From positions 1 to 5,443 of the forward strand of contig CAMENQ010000174.1 in NCBI GenBank assembly GCA_945928585.1: a DNA stretch of 5,443 nucleotides, in the 5' to 3' direction. This document shows, piece by piece, positions 1 to 5,443 of the stretch (position 1 is the first letter of the stretch; each line of letters begins with the position of its first letter). Both the position numbers and the translations under genes were made by a program. This stretch comes from an uncultured Roseburia sp. Lineage in GTDB: Bacteria; Bacillota; Clostridia; Lachnospirales; Lachnospiraceae. The notes under the pieces were generated by a model, which searched no databases, had not been told where the DNA came from, and saw only the letters and a program-made list of their open reading frames with translations.

Positions 1-391
1 TATTTTTTAGAAAGCTTATATCACTTACATTCGTATCTGAAATACGCAATGATTCAATATTTTTAAGATTTCCAAGTACTGAAAAATCTGAAATTGCAGT
101 TGATGCCAAATTAAGTTCAACTAAATTTTTAAGATTTGTCAATATAGTTATATCTGTAAAATTACTATATTCCAAAAAAAGCCACTTAAGATTTGTCTTA
201 CTTGCAATAGGAGAATAATCTGTGATTGATTTACAATTCGCCAAACTCAGATACTGAAGATTTAATCCTGATATTACACTTAAATCTTTAATATTAGTTC
301 CGTCGCAATAAAGTGATTGTAATATTGCTAAATTTGCTATAGGTGAGAAATCTGAAATTTCGGTATTTCCTGATATAATTAACTGTCTTAG
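1..391 (-). repeat. Array of about six internalin-like leucine-rich repeats
   Basis: Protein-level repeats start at about residues 116, 139, 160, 183, 205 and 227 of the LRR protein. Each has the form LxxLxLxxxxIxDxSxLxxLxx. The last complete ones are exactly 22 residues long; earlier ones are 21-23. The array runs off the window edge, so the total number is unknown. The repeats are diverged at DNA level. Confidence 0.8.
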
Positions 392-736
392 CTTCGTAAG
401 AGTTCTAACCGGCTCAATGCTTTTCAAACTGTCTCCATTAGTGCCAACACCAAGACTCCCTAAATTTGTAAAATGCTCCACTCCTTTAATACTTAAAATG
501 CCTTCTTCATCTAAAAGAATATTTATATTTTCAACAGCCTCTGCCTCGCTCTGCTGCAGCATGCCGTCTCCGTTTGTGTCGAAGTTTGATATTATGTATT
601 GGTAAAAGTTTGAGTCTTCAAATTCTGATGAGGGTATAACTTCATCAGCCCTTACCGTTATTTTTAAGCCGATAACGGCAAGGACTGATATAATAATAAA
701 TATTATTTTCTTATGCCTGAGATAAACAGTTTTCAT
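1..736 (-). CDS. Secreted EF-hand / leucine-rich-repeat protein, C-terminus cut by window edge
   Basis: Partial gene; 245 codons are visible and the frame is still open at base 1. The start is the ATG at 736-734, preceded by GGAGG at 747-743 with a 6-nt gap. Residues 1-30 form a signal peptide: a basic start (K, R, H, KK), a hydrophobic core at about 11-28, and likely cleavage after V-R-A30. Residues 53-64 (DTNGDGMLQQSE) are a canonical 12-residue EF-hand loop with D, N, D, G and final E in place, so Ca2+ binding is likely. After a KGVEHFTNL cap-like segment (84-92), LRRs of 21-23 residues run from about 116 to the edge, with internalin-like ISDFSPIANL phrasing. EF-hand followed by LRR is a common architecture of secreted Lachnospiraceae proteins (family knowledge). 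The probable role is Ca2+-stabilised extracellular binding; the ligand is unknown. The missing C-terminus could hold an anchor or further domains. It has its own promoter (802-831) and lies behind a terminator, so it is probably a separate transcription unit. Confidence 0.9.
   Translation of the reverse strand, partial: MKTVYLRHKKIIFIIISVLAVIGLKITVRADEVIPSSEFEDSNFYQYIISNFDTNGDGMLQQSEAEAVENINILLDEEGILSIKGVEHFTNLGSLGVGTNGDSLKSIEPVRTLTKLRQLIISGNTEISDFSPIANLAILQSLYCDGTNIKDLSVISGLNLQYLSLANCKSITDYSPIASKTNLKWLFLEYSNFTDITILTNLKNLVELNLASTAISDFSVLGNLKNIESLRISDTNVSDISFLKN
545..580 (-). other. EF-hand calcium-binding loop in the LRR protein
   Basis: Residues 53-64 read D-T-N-G-D-G-M-L-Q-Q-S-E. Positions 1, 3, 5 and 12 carry oxygen ligands (D, N, D, E), position 6 is Gly and position 8 is Leu, which matches the canonical EF-hand loop. 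Only one copy is visible, so this is not a duplicated type I dockerin, at least in the visible part. Confidence 0.8.
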
Positions 737-801
737 AAGCTTCCTCCGGTTAGATTTTTCGACATATATTGTTCCTATAAAACAAAATTCCTTATATATT
801 T

Positions 802-831
802 ATTATAACAAATTATGGTTATACTTTGCAA
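802..831 (-). promoter_or_regulatory. Extended -10 promoter for the EF-hand/LRR gene
   Basis: On the minus strand, TTGCAA (831-826) is followed after 18 bases by TATAAT (807-802), with TG one base upstream of the -10 (TGTTATAAT, extended -10). Transcription would start near 795, giving a leader of about 58 nt before the ATG at 736. It lies just past the terminator of the preceding gene. Confidence 0.65.
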
Positions 832-863
832 TTTGTTTTTTTAAAAGGAATAATACATTGTAT

Positions 864-909
864 AAAAACGCACCTGTCTCTGTATAATAAATATATACAA
901 AGACAGGTA
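864..909 (-). terminator. Rho-independent terminator of the zinc-ribbon membrane protein gene
   Basis: The arms are 908-894 and 886-872, 15 pairs around a 7-base loop. As minus-strand RNA all pairs form (one is G-U at 880/900, plus a possible outer G-U at 871/909), followed by GCG and a five-T run (868-864). As plus-strand RNA the 880/900 pair would be C-A, so polarity favours minus. It sits 47 nt after the stop codon at 956. Confidence 0.85.
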
Positions 910-955
910 TGAAATCATATGGCATTACAACTTTATCATGTTGCCAAAACTCATT

Positions 956-1810
956 TTATCTATTACCTAATTTTTTACAAGCCTTAACATACTGTGGTAT
1001 CAACACTGTAAGCTTAACTATTATCATTACTAAAACAGCTATCATTGTCGGCGTAATAACTACTTTGTTTCTTCGACTTCCATATTCATAATTATATGTA
1101 ATGCACAACACAACTATCCAAATAATAATAACCAGCGACATAATTGCAAAGAATATTCCACCTTTTTTTATGGTCTCATATTCACTATTGCCTTTTGAAT
1201 TTAGTAATACTGCCACATAACATAATACGGACATTGCAAAAATTATCCCAAAAACTACTAATACCTCCGTAACAAGCAATGTCCTTGAATCCTCGAGAAA
1301 ACTTTTTCCCTCTAATATTCTTTCGGTATATCCTATTATTGTATAACCGGCATCCAGCCTTGACGTATATCCATCATATTTATAATCCATATAATTTTTC
1401 CTATAACTCTCCTCTGATGGATATAATGCTTTTCCAAAAATAAGCAGGCAAACTATTGTGACCAAAAACACCCAATTAAATCCATATAATACCCATTTAA
1501 AAATCACCTTGTTATCAAAACCATATGAACTTTCAAATGGTACAGAAACATTTTCAGAATTTTGTTTTTCATTATTTTGTTCATTAACATATGGCTCTTG
1601 TTTATAATATGTATCTTCCTGAGCATTGCTTATGATGTAATCTTCTAAATTTTGTAATGGGTTGCCACACATATTGCAAAATGCACTGCCCTCTTCTACT
1701 TCTGCACCGCATTCCGGACATATTATTTTTTCATCTTCTTTATATTCATTTCCGCATAAATTACAATATTTTCCTGTAAATTCATTGCCACATATTTTGC
1801 ATTTATTCAT
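956..1810 (-). CDS. Double zinc-ribbon, four-helix membrane protein of unknown function
   Basis: 284 residues, complete. The N-terminus has two zinc ribbons: C4/C7 with C16/C19 (CxxC-x8-CxxC) and C31/C34 with C45/C48 (CPEC-x10-CNMC), each followed by GN. These resemble the bacterial zinc-ribbon/DZR families found at the start of many Firmicutes membrane proteins. A polar Asn/Gln/Glu-rich linker (about 52-100) follows. Four hydrophobic helices come next at about 103-128, 168-193, 207-229 and 240-265, ending in a short basic tail. A Tyr-rich loop (about 130-160) separates helices 1 and 2. By this layout the zinc head is probably cytoplasmic; its partner or substrate is unknown. The start is supported by AAAGGAGG at 1828-1821. 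A terminator follows 47 nt after the stop. It lies 109 nt behind the surface-protein gene with a hairpin in between, and no convincing promoter of its own was found. No enzymatic motif was seen. Confidence 0.88.
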   Translation of the reverse strand: MNKCKICGNEFTGKYCNLCGNEYKEDEKIICPECGAEVEEGSAFCNMCGNPLQNLEDYIISNAQEDTYYKQEPYVNEQNNEKQNSENVSVPFESSYGFDNKVIFKWVLYGFNWVFLVTIVCLLIFGKALYPSEESYRKNYMDYKYDGYTSRLDAGYTIIGYTERILEGKSFLEDSRTLLVTEVLVVFGIIFAMSVLCYVAVLLNSKGNSEYETIKKGGIFFAIMSLVIIIWIVVLCITYNYEYGSRRNKVVITPTMIAVLVMIIVKLTVLIPQYVKACKKLGNR

Positions 1811-1828
1811 ATTTACATGTCCTCCTTT
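1811..1828 (-). promoter_or_regulatory. Ribosome binding site with a decoy ATG-TAA before the zinc-ribbon gene
   Basis: AAAGGAGG (1828-1821) is followed by ten bases before the ATG at 1810-1808, slightly long spacing. Within those ten bases lies ATG immediately followed by TAA (1818-1813). That ATG is only two bases after the GGAGG, too close for efficient initiation, so the ATG at 1810 is the better start. Confidence 0.6.
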
Positions 1829-1843
1829 GTCACATATAAACCC

Positions 1844-1898
1844 AAAAAGGGGCTTCTCACCGAACGAAATAATCGTTAAAGCTTCTGCCCCTCTTAGT
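1844..1898 (-). terminator. Hairpin with T-run after the surface-protein gene (terminator or attenuator)
   Basis: In minus-strand RNA an outer stem AAGAGGGGC (1895-1887) pairs with GCCCCTTTT (1853-1845; nine pairs with one G-U). The loop between contains an inner AACGA/TCGTT hairpin (1877-1873 with 1867-1863). The closing arm runs directly into TTTTT, then GGG. The stem overlaps its own T-run, so termination strength is uncertain. The plus strand also has a T-run beyond the stem, making it bidirectional-looking. It begins 22 nt after the stop codon ending at 1920. Confidence 0.65.
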
Positions 1899-1919
1899 TT
1901 TTATTCTCTTATTTGTCTG

Positions 1920-4247
1920 TTATCCTATTTTATTATATACTTTCCTGTTTATAACAAAAATCATAGCTGCTGCAAAAGATATAAATAATGCAAAAACGAT
2001 TATTCCCGTACTGTCTCCTGTCTGCGGTGCCGTAGTATCAGTATTGCTGTTTACATCCTTGTTTTCTGTGTCTTTCTTATCTGATGCTGTAGTTTCTTCA
2101 CTGCTGCCTGCTTCTTTATACTCTTCATTGCTTAATACTATAATATAATCAGAAGCATGGGTATAATCAAGCATTACATCACCATTATCAACTACTTTGC
2201 TACTCTGCATAAACTCAAGTTTTTTAGTAACAGGATTGTAATAAAACAGATTTGCAAATTTTCCTTTGTTCTTTGCATCTACATTAATGGTAAGGGACGC
2301 CTTGAAACCAAATTCTCCTGAATGTGCTAAGGAGAGTTCTATTTTGTCTCCGTCAAAATGAATACCGTCAACAGCTTCCTTAGGAATGACATTTTCTACC
2401 TTTTCTACGGTAAGATCAATATCCTTAAGGCTGCCTGATTTTATATCCTCACTCTTAATTGTCCACTTCATTCCATTTGCTGTTTCTATTACAAGTGTGA
2501 TTCCTTTCTGTCTTGCTGCCTCCAGCGTATCTGACTTTATTGCTTCATTTTTTTCTGTTTTTATTTCTACACTTTCTCCCTTATCAGCTGCTTCAATCTT
2601 ATCAATTATGGTTTCTTTTTCACCGGCTAATAATTTAGAAAGAGAATCTGTAGATATATCATACATTACATGAACAATTTCATTTTCCGGTACATAAGTA
2701 AATTCCATACTTATAATACCATCTTTTACTCCACCATAAATATCAGAAAGTTTAAAATCCTTATTACTTTTTACTTTCTCCGGTATTTCCGGCAATTCTC
2801 TTAATGATATCTCTTTTGAACCTGATGATAAATCAACCATAACTTCAGCCGTATCCTTTCCTTCTGAGGTATATACTGAAGAATACATAATTACATAGCC
2901 TTTACCACAATATACTCTTGTAGTATCAGGAATGGTCATAATATTTATTACCTGCCAGTCAGATGAGAAGAAAATCATCTTATATCCATTTTCTACAGTA
3001 CCATATGTTCTCATATAGCCATTTTTTTCAGATACATTTCCATTATATGTAAGAGATATGGTCTGTCCCACTAAATCTTCATTACTGAAAACATTCTTTG
3101 ACAAAATATTTCCCTGTTTATCTGCTACACTGTATCCGCCGTTATCCTCTACGAGAAATACATTTTCTGCAAGTTGTAACACTATGTTATTACTTTCAAA
3201 TGATACAATCTCTCCTGTTTCTGTTACAATTTCATGTTTTCCGTTTACTCTTTCCAGCAAAAGATATGAAGTTCCAAAACAGTCTGAACCTATAAAGATA
3301 TACTTTATTGTATTTTCTCCTGTATTTTCAGAGCTTGCAAAATCATGTGATTTTCCATCCACAAATACTCCGTCTACAACAACTGAGAAATCATAATCTT
3401 CTTCTGCAAATCCTTCCTGCCTTTCCAGTCCCATTGCATATCCAATATAGTGTGAAGCCTTATATGCCCCTTCTTTATACAATATAAAGTTTGAACATTC
3501 GTTGCCCCAACCCATCTTTGCTGAGTACTCTTCATCTTTTCCATTTATATCTGACAAAGTACACTTTTCTCCTGATAATGTTACACATACATCTTTATCT
3601 GCATCTACAGGTATAGTTGCTTTGGATGTCAACCCATTATTTGTAAACTCTACAATTAATTTGTCACCATCCTTAACTGCTTTCAGTGTACATTTAACAC
3701 CATTTTTATTGGCTTCCATCCAATTTGTCCATTCCTCGGATGTTGCAGGTACACCTGTTGTTTCATAATTATACCCTGCATTTGTAAACATTTCACCATC
3801 GTTAGTATTTATCCACATAAATCCGTCGAATTCTTCTGCTCCGTCGTAAATCGACGTCCAGCCAAATCCGTCTGACCTGCTTATAAAACAAAAGTCACCT
3901 TCTCCGTAATTCAAATAATTATCATCCGAATAATGAATGATATACAATGGTGTGTCCCACACTAAACCTGCTGAAGCATTAATCTCTTCATATGTTTTAG
4001 AGTTAAAGGTAATTTCAATTCCTTCCTCATCAATCTCATATGCCTGTGAAAAATTGCTGAACCATTCGTCGCACCAAATCCCGGATGTTCCTTCCTCTGT
4101 TACATTTCCTACTGTTTCCTCTTCAACATTTCCTACTGTTTCCATTTCTAGCTCATCAGCATATGTACTCTCAACATTTTTCATACCAATCACCGACAGT
4201 ACTGTAGCCGTAGCAATGGCAGCACCAAATAAAAACCTTTTTAACAT
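1920..4247 (-). CDS. Exported cell-wall surface protein with APQTGD sorting signal
   Basis: 775 residues, complete. The start at 4247 is supported by AGGAGG at 4260-4255, 7 nt upstream. Residues 1-30 are a signal peptide (KR, hydrophobic core, cleavage near TYA30-DE). Next come two copies of an acidic ETVGNV(E/T)E repeat (36-51). An aromatic-rich region at about 56-235 looks like a beta-sandwich binding module (WCDEW, WDTPLYIIHY, SRSDGFGW, EEWTNWM); I cannot name its family. The middle, about 320-460, has short strand-turn units such as ENVFLVEDNGGYSVADKQGN, faintly like WG-type repeats. Residues about 543-706 form a module I recognise from clostridial surface proteins (MKWTI, LSLAHSGEFGF, NLFYYNPVTKKLEFM, THASDYIIVL). 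A Ser/Thr/Asp-rich linker (711-739) then leads to APQTGD (740-745), a membrane helix (about 747-766) and a basic tail, as in sortase substrates. All eight cysteines fall in residues 59-447. The role is probably adhesion or glycan binding; no catalytic motif was seen. Confidence 0.9.
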   Translation of the reverse strand: MLKRFLFGAAIATATVLSVIGMKNVESTYADELEMETVGNVEEETVGNVTEEGTSGIWCDEWFSNFSQAYEIDEEGIEITFNSKTYEEINASAGLVWDTPLYIIHYSDDNYLNYGEGDFCFISRSDGFGWTSIYDGAEEFDGFMWINTNDGEMFTNAGYNYETTGVPATSEEWTNWMEANKNGVKCTLKAVKDGDKLIVEFTNNGLTSKATIPVDADKDVCVTLSGEKCTLSDINGKDEEYSAKMGWGNECSNFILYKEGAYKASHYIGYAMGLERQEGFAEEDYDFSVVVDGVFVDGKSHDFASSENTGENTIKYIFIGSDCFGTSYLLLERVNGKHEIVTETGEIVSFESNNIVLQLAENVFLVEDNGGYSVADKQGNILSKNVFSNEDLVGQTISLTYNGNVSEKNGYMRTYGTVENGYKMIFFSSDWQVINIMTIPDTTRVYCGKGYVIMYSSVYTSEGKDTAEVMVDLSSGSKEISLRELPEIPEKVKSNKDFKLSDIYGGVKDGIISMEFTYVPENEIVHVMYDISTDSLSKLLAGEKETIIDKIEAADKGESVEIKTEKNEAIKSDTLEAARQKGITLVIETANGMKWTIKSEDIKSGSLKDIDLTVEKVENVIPKEAVDGIHFDGDKIELSLAHSGEFGFKASLTINVDAKNKGKFANLFYYNPVTKKLEFMQSSKVVDNGDVMLDYTHASDYIIVLSNEEYKEAGSSEETTASDKKDTENKDVNSNTDTTAPQTGDSTGIIVFALFISFAAAMIFVINRKVYNKIG
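1932..1960 (-). promoter_or_regulatory. Weak candidate promoter for the zinc-ribbon gene, overlapping the end of the surface-protein gene
   Basis: A TATAAT hexamer on the minus strand (1937-1932) has TTTTTG 17 bases upstream (1960-1955), a poor -35. It lies across the last codons of the upstream gene. If used, the transcript would have to pass the hairpin at 1898-1844. AT-rich sequence makes a chance hexamer quite possible. Confidence 0.25.
2013..2030 (-). other. Sortase-type sorting motif APQTGD
   Basis: Residues 740-745 of the surface protein read A-P-Q-T-G-D, followed by an uncharged stretch of about 20 residues and an RK...K tail. It is an LPXTG-like signal with Ala replacing the first Leu. 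Clostridial class B-like sortases are known to accept S/P-PxTG-type motifs, so wall anchoring is plausible. No sortase gene lies in this window. Confidence 0.7.
4102..4149 (-). repeat. Two tandem 24-bp units coding an acidic octapeptide
   Basis: Units at 4102-4125 and 4126-4149 agree at 21 of 24 positions, the first 18 without a mismatch. They encode ETVGNVTE and ETVGNVEE just after the signal peptide of the surface protein. The unit is in frame, so gain or loss would only change linker length. Confidence 0.8.
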
Positions 4248-4324
4248 ATGTTTTCCTCCTTGTTTTCATTAATTTTTTTTACTGTTGTATATAGTAAACA
4301 CATTCACAATATACTTATTTTAAT

Positions 4325-4355
4325 ATTATAACGTGTTTTTCTATTGTAAAGTTAA
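4325..4355 (-). promoter_or_regulatory. Probable promoter of the surface-protein gene
   Basis: The minus strand carries TATAAT at 4330-4325, but no -35 box at ideal spacing. TTTACA is only 14 bases upstream (4350-4345) and TTAACT is 19 bases upstream (4355-4350). Transcription would start near 4318, giving a leader of about 70 nt that holds an eight-A run (4280-4273). A good -10 with a poor -35 would suit an activator-dependent promoter, but that is inference. Confidence 0.45.
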
Positions 4356-4372
4356 AGCTAGTAAAAGTGGTA

Positions 4373-5443
4373 CTAAATTTCCGAAAATTGACCACCGGCA
4401 GACCTTATAGCCACACAAAACCTCCCATTCTCCACACGCACCTCCATTGCCATACCATATTTCTCCGCCAGACTTCTGACGCTCTTTATGCCTAAACCAT
4501 GCCCCTCTTTATTAACCTTTGTTGTCTTAAATTCCCCGTCAATACAAACCGGTTCTTCCTCATACGGATTTTCTATTTCAAGATAAAAGCTCTCCCTTTT
4601 TATAGAGCCTCGTACTGTAATTTTTCTGTTATTTACATGGTTTTTTGAAACTGCCTCTATGGCATTATCCAAAAGATTGGCTAACATACTTATATAATCT
4701 TTTGCTTCTACAAAAGAACCATTGTCCGTTTCTATGGAAATATCCATATCCGCCCCTGCATTTTCTGCCTTTTCCCGCTTATTTTTCAGCAAAACCTCCG
4801 GAAGCATATCTTCAGAAATATTTTCTACTGCCTTATATGCCTCACATATTCCGTTATTCATAAAATCTGCCTGCTGCCTGAAATAATCTGCATTTTCTTT
4901 AAGCCTGTTCACAATATACTCTGTGCTGTCTTCCACATTTTTTACCACATAGTATTCCAGATATATTTTTTCTTTTTCTTTTATGTAATTACTTACTTTC
5001 ATAAACGCATATACTATTATCAATAATAATAAAAAAATACTTATTACAGAAAACTTCCAGCTGCCTTTTGACTCTATCATCATCATTCCTGTCACATATA
5101 AAAAGCACAGCACTTCCACCGCCACACACACTAATATTTCCATTCCCTGAATATGAAGAAAGCCTGATAATTTTCCCCTCAGTAATATTATTCCTGTCAG
5201 AATTATGTACGCAGTCAATATTTCAACTGAATAAAAAACAATTCTTTTTGTGCTGCCATATTCCATAACTCCCATAATGTTATTTATTACATTTAGCTTT
5301 ATAACCAGCCCTGCTGCAAATGTTCCTAATCCTAATGCTATATTCATCATCACATATGCCATCAGCTTTTCTGCAAATTTTCCTTTTGTAAACATACATA
5401 TTATTATAAAGTGCGTGCATACCGTACCATGTCCGGTAAGAAA
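4373..5443 (-). CDS. AgrC-like GHKL-domain membrane sensor, N-terminus beyond window; no evident phospho-acceptor His
   Basis: Partial gene, 356 residues visible. An ATG at 5395-5393 would give 340 residues, but it has no ribosome site and the frame stays open to 5443, adding 16 residues that include a hydrophobic stretch. The real start is therefore probably outside. Numbering from that Met, membrane helices lie at about 13-34, 51-72, 83-106 and 112-134. A charged helical linker (136-200) follows, then a GHKL ATPase domain: N-box LANLLDNAIEAV (238-249), ENPY (275-278) and G-box TTK...GHGLGIKSV (291-306). This is the layout of AgrC-type peptide-sensing kinases (HATPase_c_5 family). The odd point is the dimerisation region 136-235, which has no histidine; TEYIVNRL (158-165) sits where RHDxKNHL is expected. 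ATP binding looks possible, but canonical autophosphorylation does not. A LytTR-type regulator often sits beside such genes and could be upstream, outside the window. The next gene starts 125 nt downstream behind its own probable promoter, and I see no clear terminator between them. Confidence 0.85.
   Translation of the reverse strand, partial: FLTGHGTVCTHFIIICMFTKGKFAEKLMAYVMMNIALGLGTFAAGLVIKLNVINNIMGVMEYGSTKRIVFYSVEILTAYIILTGIILLRGKLSGFLHIQGMEILVCVAVEVLCFLYVTGMMMIESKGSWKFSVISIFLLLLIIVYAFMKVSNYIKEKEKIYLEYYVVKNVEDSTEYIVNRLKENADYFRQQADFMNNGICEAYKAVENISEDMLPEVLLKNKREKAENAGADMDISIETDNGSFVEAKDYISMLANLLDNAIEAVSKNHVNNRKITVRGSIKRESFYLEIENPYEEEPVCIDGEFKTTKVNKEGHGLGIKSVRSLAEKYGMAMEVRVENGRFCVAIRSAGGQFSEI
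4901..4924 (-). other. Degenerate H-box of the GHKL sensor
   Basis: Residues TEYIVNRL, in the position about 45 residues before the conserved segment LPEVLLKNKREKAENAG, align with the family motif RHDIKNHL. Ile, Asn and Leu are kept, while Arg, His, Asp, Lys and the second His are replaced. The alignment was made by eye, so exact residue matching is an inference; the lack of any His in residues 136-235 is read directly. Confidence 0.55.

Noticed and set aside
545..580. Type I dockerin in the LRR protein
   Set aside because: Only one Ca2+ loop is present and it is followed by LRRs, not by the second half of a dockerin.
417..605. Short plus-strand open frame
   Set aside because: It lies opposite the EF-hand/LRR gene, whose signal peptide, Ca2+ loop and repeats are clear; no ribosome site of its own.
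1844..1898. Hairpin as a riboswitch or structured ncRNA
   Set aside because: It is small, directly follows a stop codon and ends in a T-run; no known riboswitch core was recognised, so a terminator/attenuator is the simpler reading.
1662..1988. Plus-strand open frame across the zinc-ribbon start and the intergenic hairpin
   Set aside because: It is antisense to the zinc-ribbon Cys pairs and crosses the hairpin; its sequence looks like a frame shadow and has no supporting ribosome site.
3058..4272. Several plus-strand open frames opposite the surface-protein gene
   Set aside because: All mirror the well-supported minus-strand gene, are Ser/Pro/Phe-rich as expected of shadows, and have no family features.
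4278..4298. TTTACT/AGTAAA inverted repeat in the leader of the surface-protein gene
   Set aside because: Only six A/T-rich pairs with a nine-base loop and no T-run after it on the minus strand; expected by chance in such sequence.
4261..4372. Possible paired LytTR-regulator binding sites upstream of the surface-protein gene
   Set aside because: I looked for two similar nine-base direct repeats about 12 bases apart (ACAGTTAAG-like) and found no convincing pair.

Overview
The window is AT-rich and all four genes read on the minus strand. Strong GGAGG ribosome sites precede the three visible starts. The proteins present are an EF-hand/leucine-rich-repeat secreted protein, a surface protein with a PQTGD sorting signal, a zinc-ribbon membrane protein and an AgrC-like GHKL sensor. 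This mix suggests a low-GC Gram-positive anaerobe, most likely a gut Clostridia of the Lachnospiraceae type. That assignment is an inference from protein style and base composition, not from a marker gene.

In transcription order (right to left): (1) 5443-4373 is the C-terminal part of a membrane sensor with a GHKL ATPase domain. Its frame stays open to the window edge, so its start lies outside. Its ATP-binding boxes look intact, but I see no phospho-acceptor histidine where the family has its RHDxKNH box. (2) 4247-1920 is a 775-residue exported protein with a signal peptide, a Cys-containing N-terminal half, a C-terminal module common on clostridial surface proteins, and an APQTGD sortase-type tail. 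(3) 1810-956 is a 284-residue protein with two N-terminal zinc ribbons and four predicted membrane helices. (4) 736-1 is a secreted EF-hand/LRR protein cut off by the left edge.

Regulation: a TATAAT box lies between the sensor and the surface-protein gene. A hairpin with a T-run lies between the surface-protein and zinc-ribbon genes. The latter gene has no good promoter of its own after that hairpin, so it may depend on read-through. A clear rho-independent terminator follows the zinc-ribbon gene, and an extended -10 promoter then starts the LRR gene as a separate unit.

Three of the four products are membrane or exported proteins and the fourth is a membrane protein with a cytoplasmic zinc-binding head, so the region looks like a cell-envelope/surface-interaction locus. 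Whether the sensor controls its neighbours cannot be told from this window. No RNA genes, mobile elements, CRISPR arrays or origins were seen, and no gene-free stretch exceeds 300 bases.
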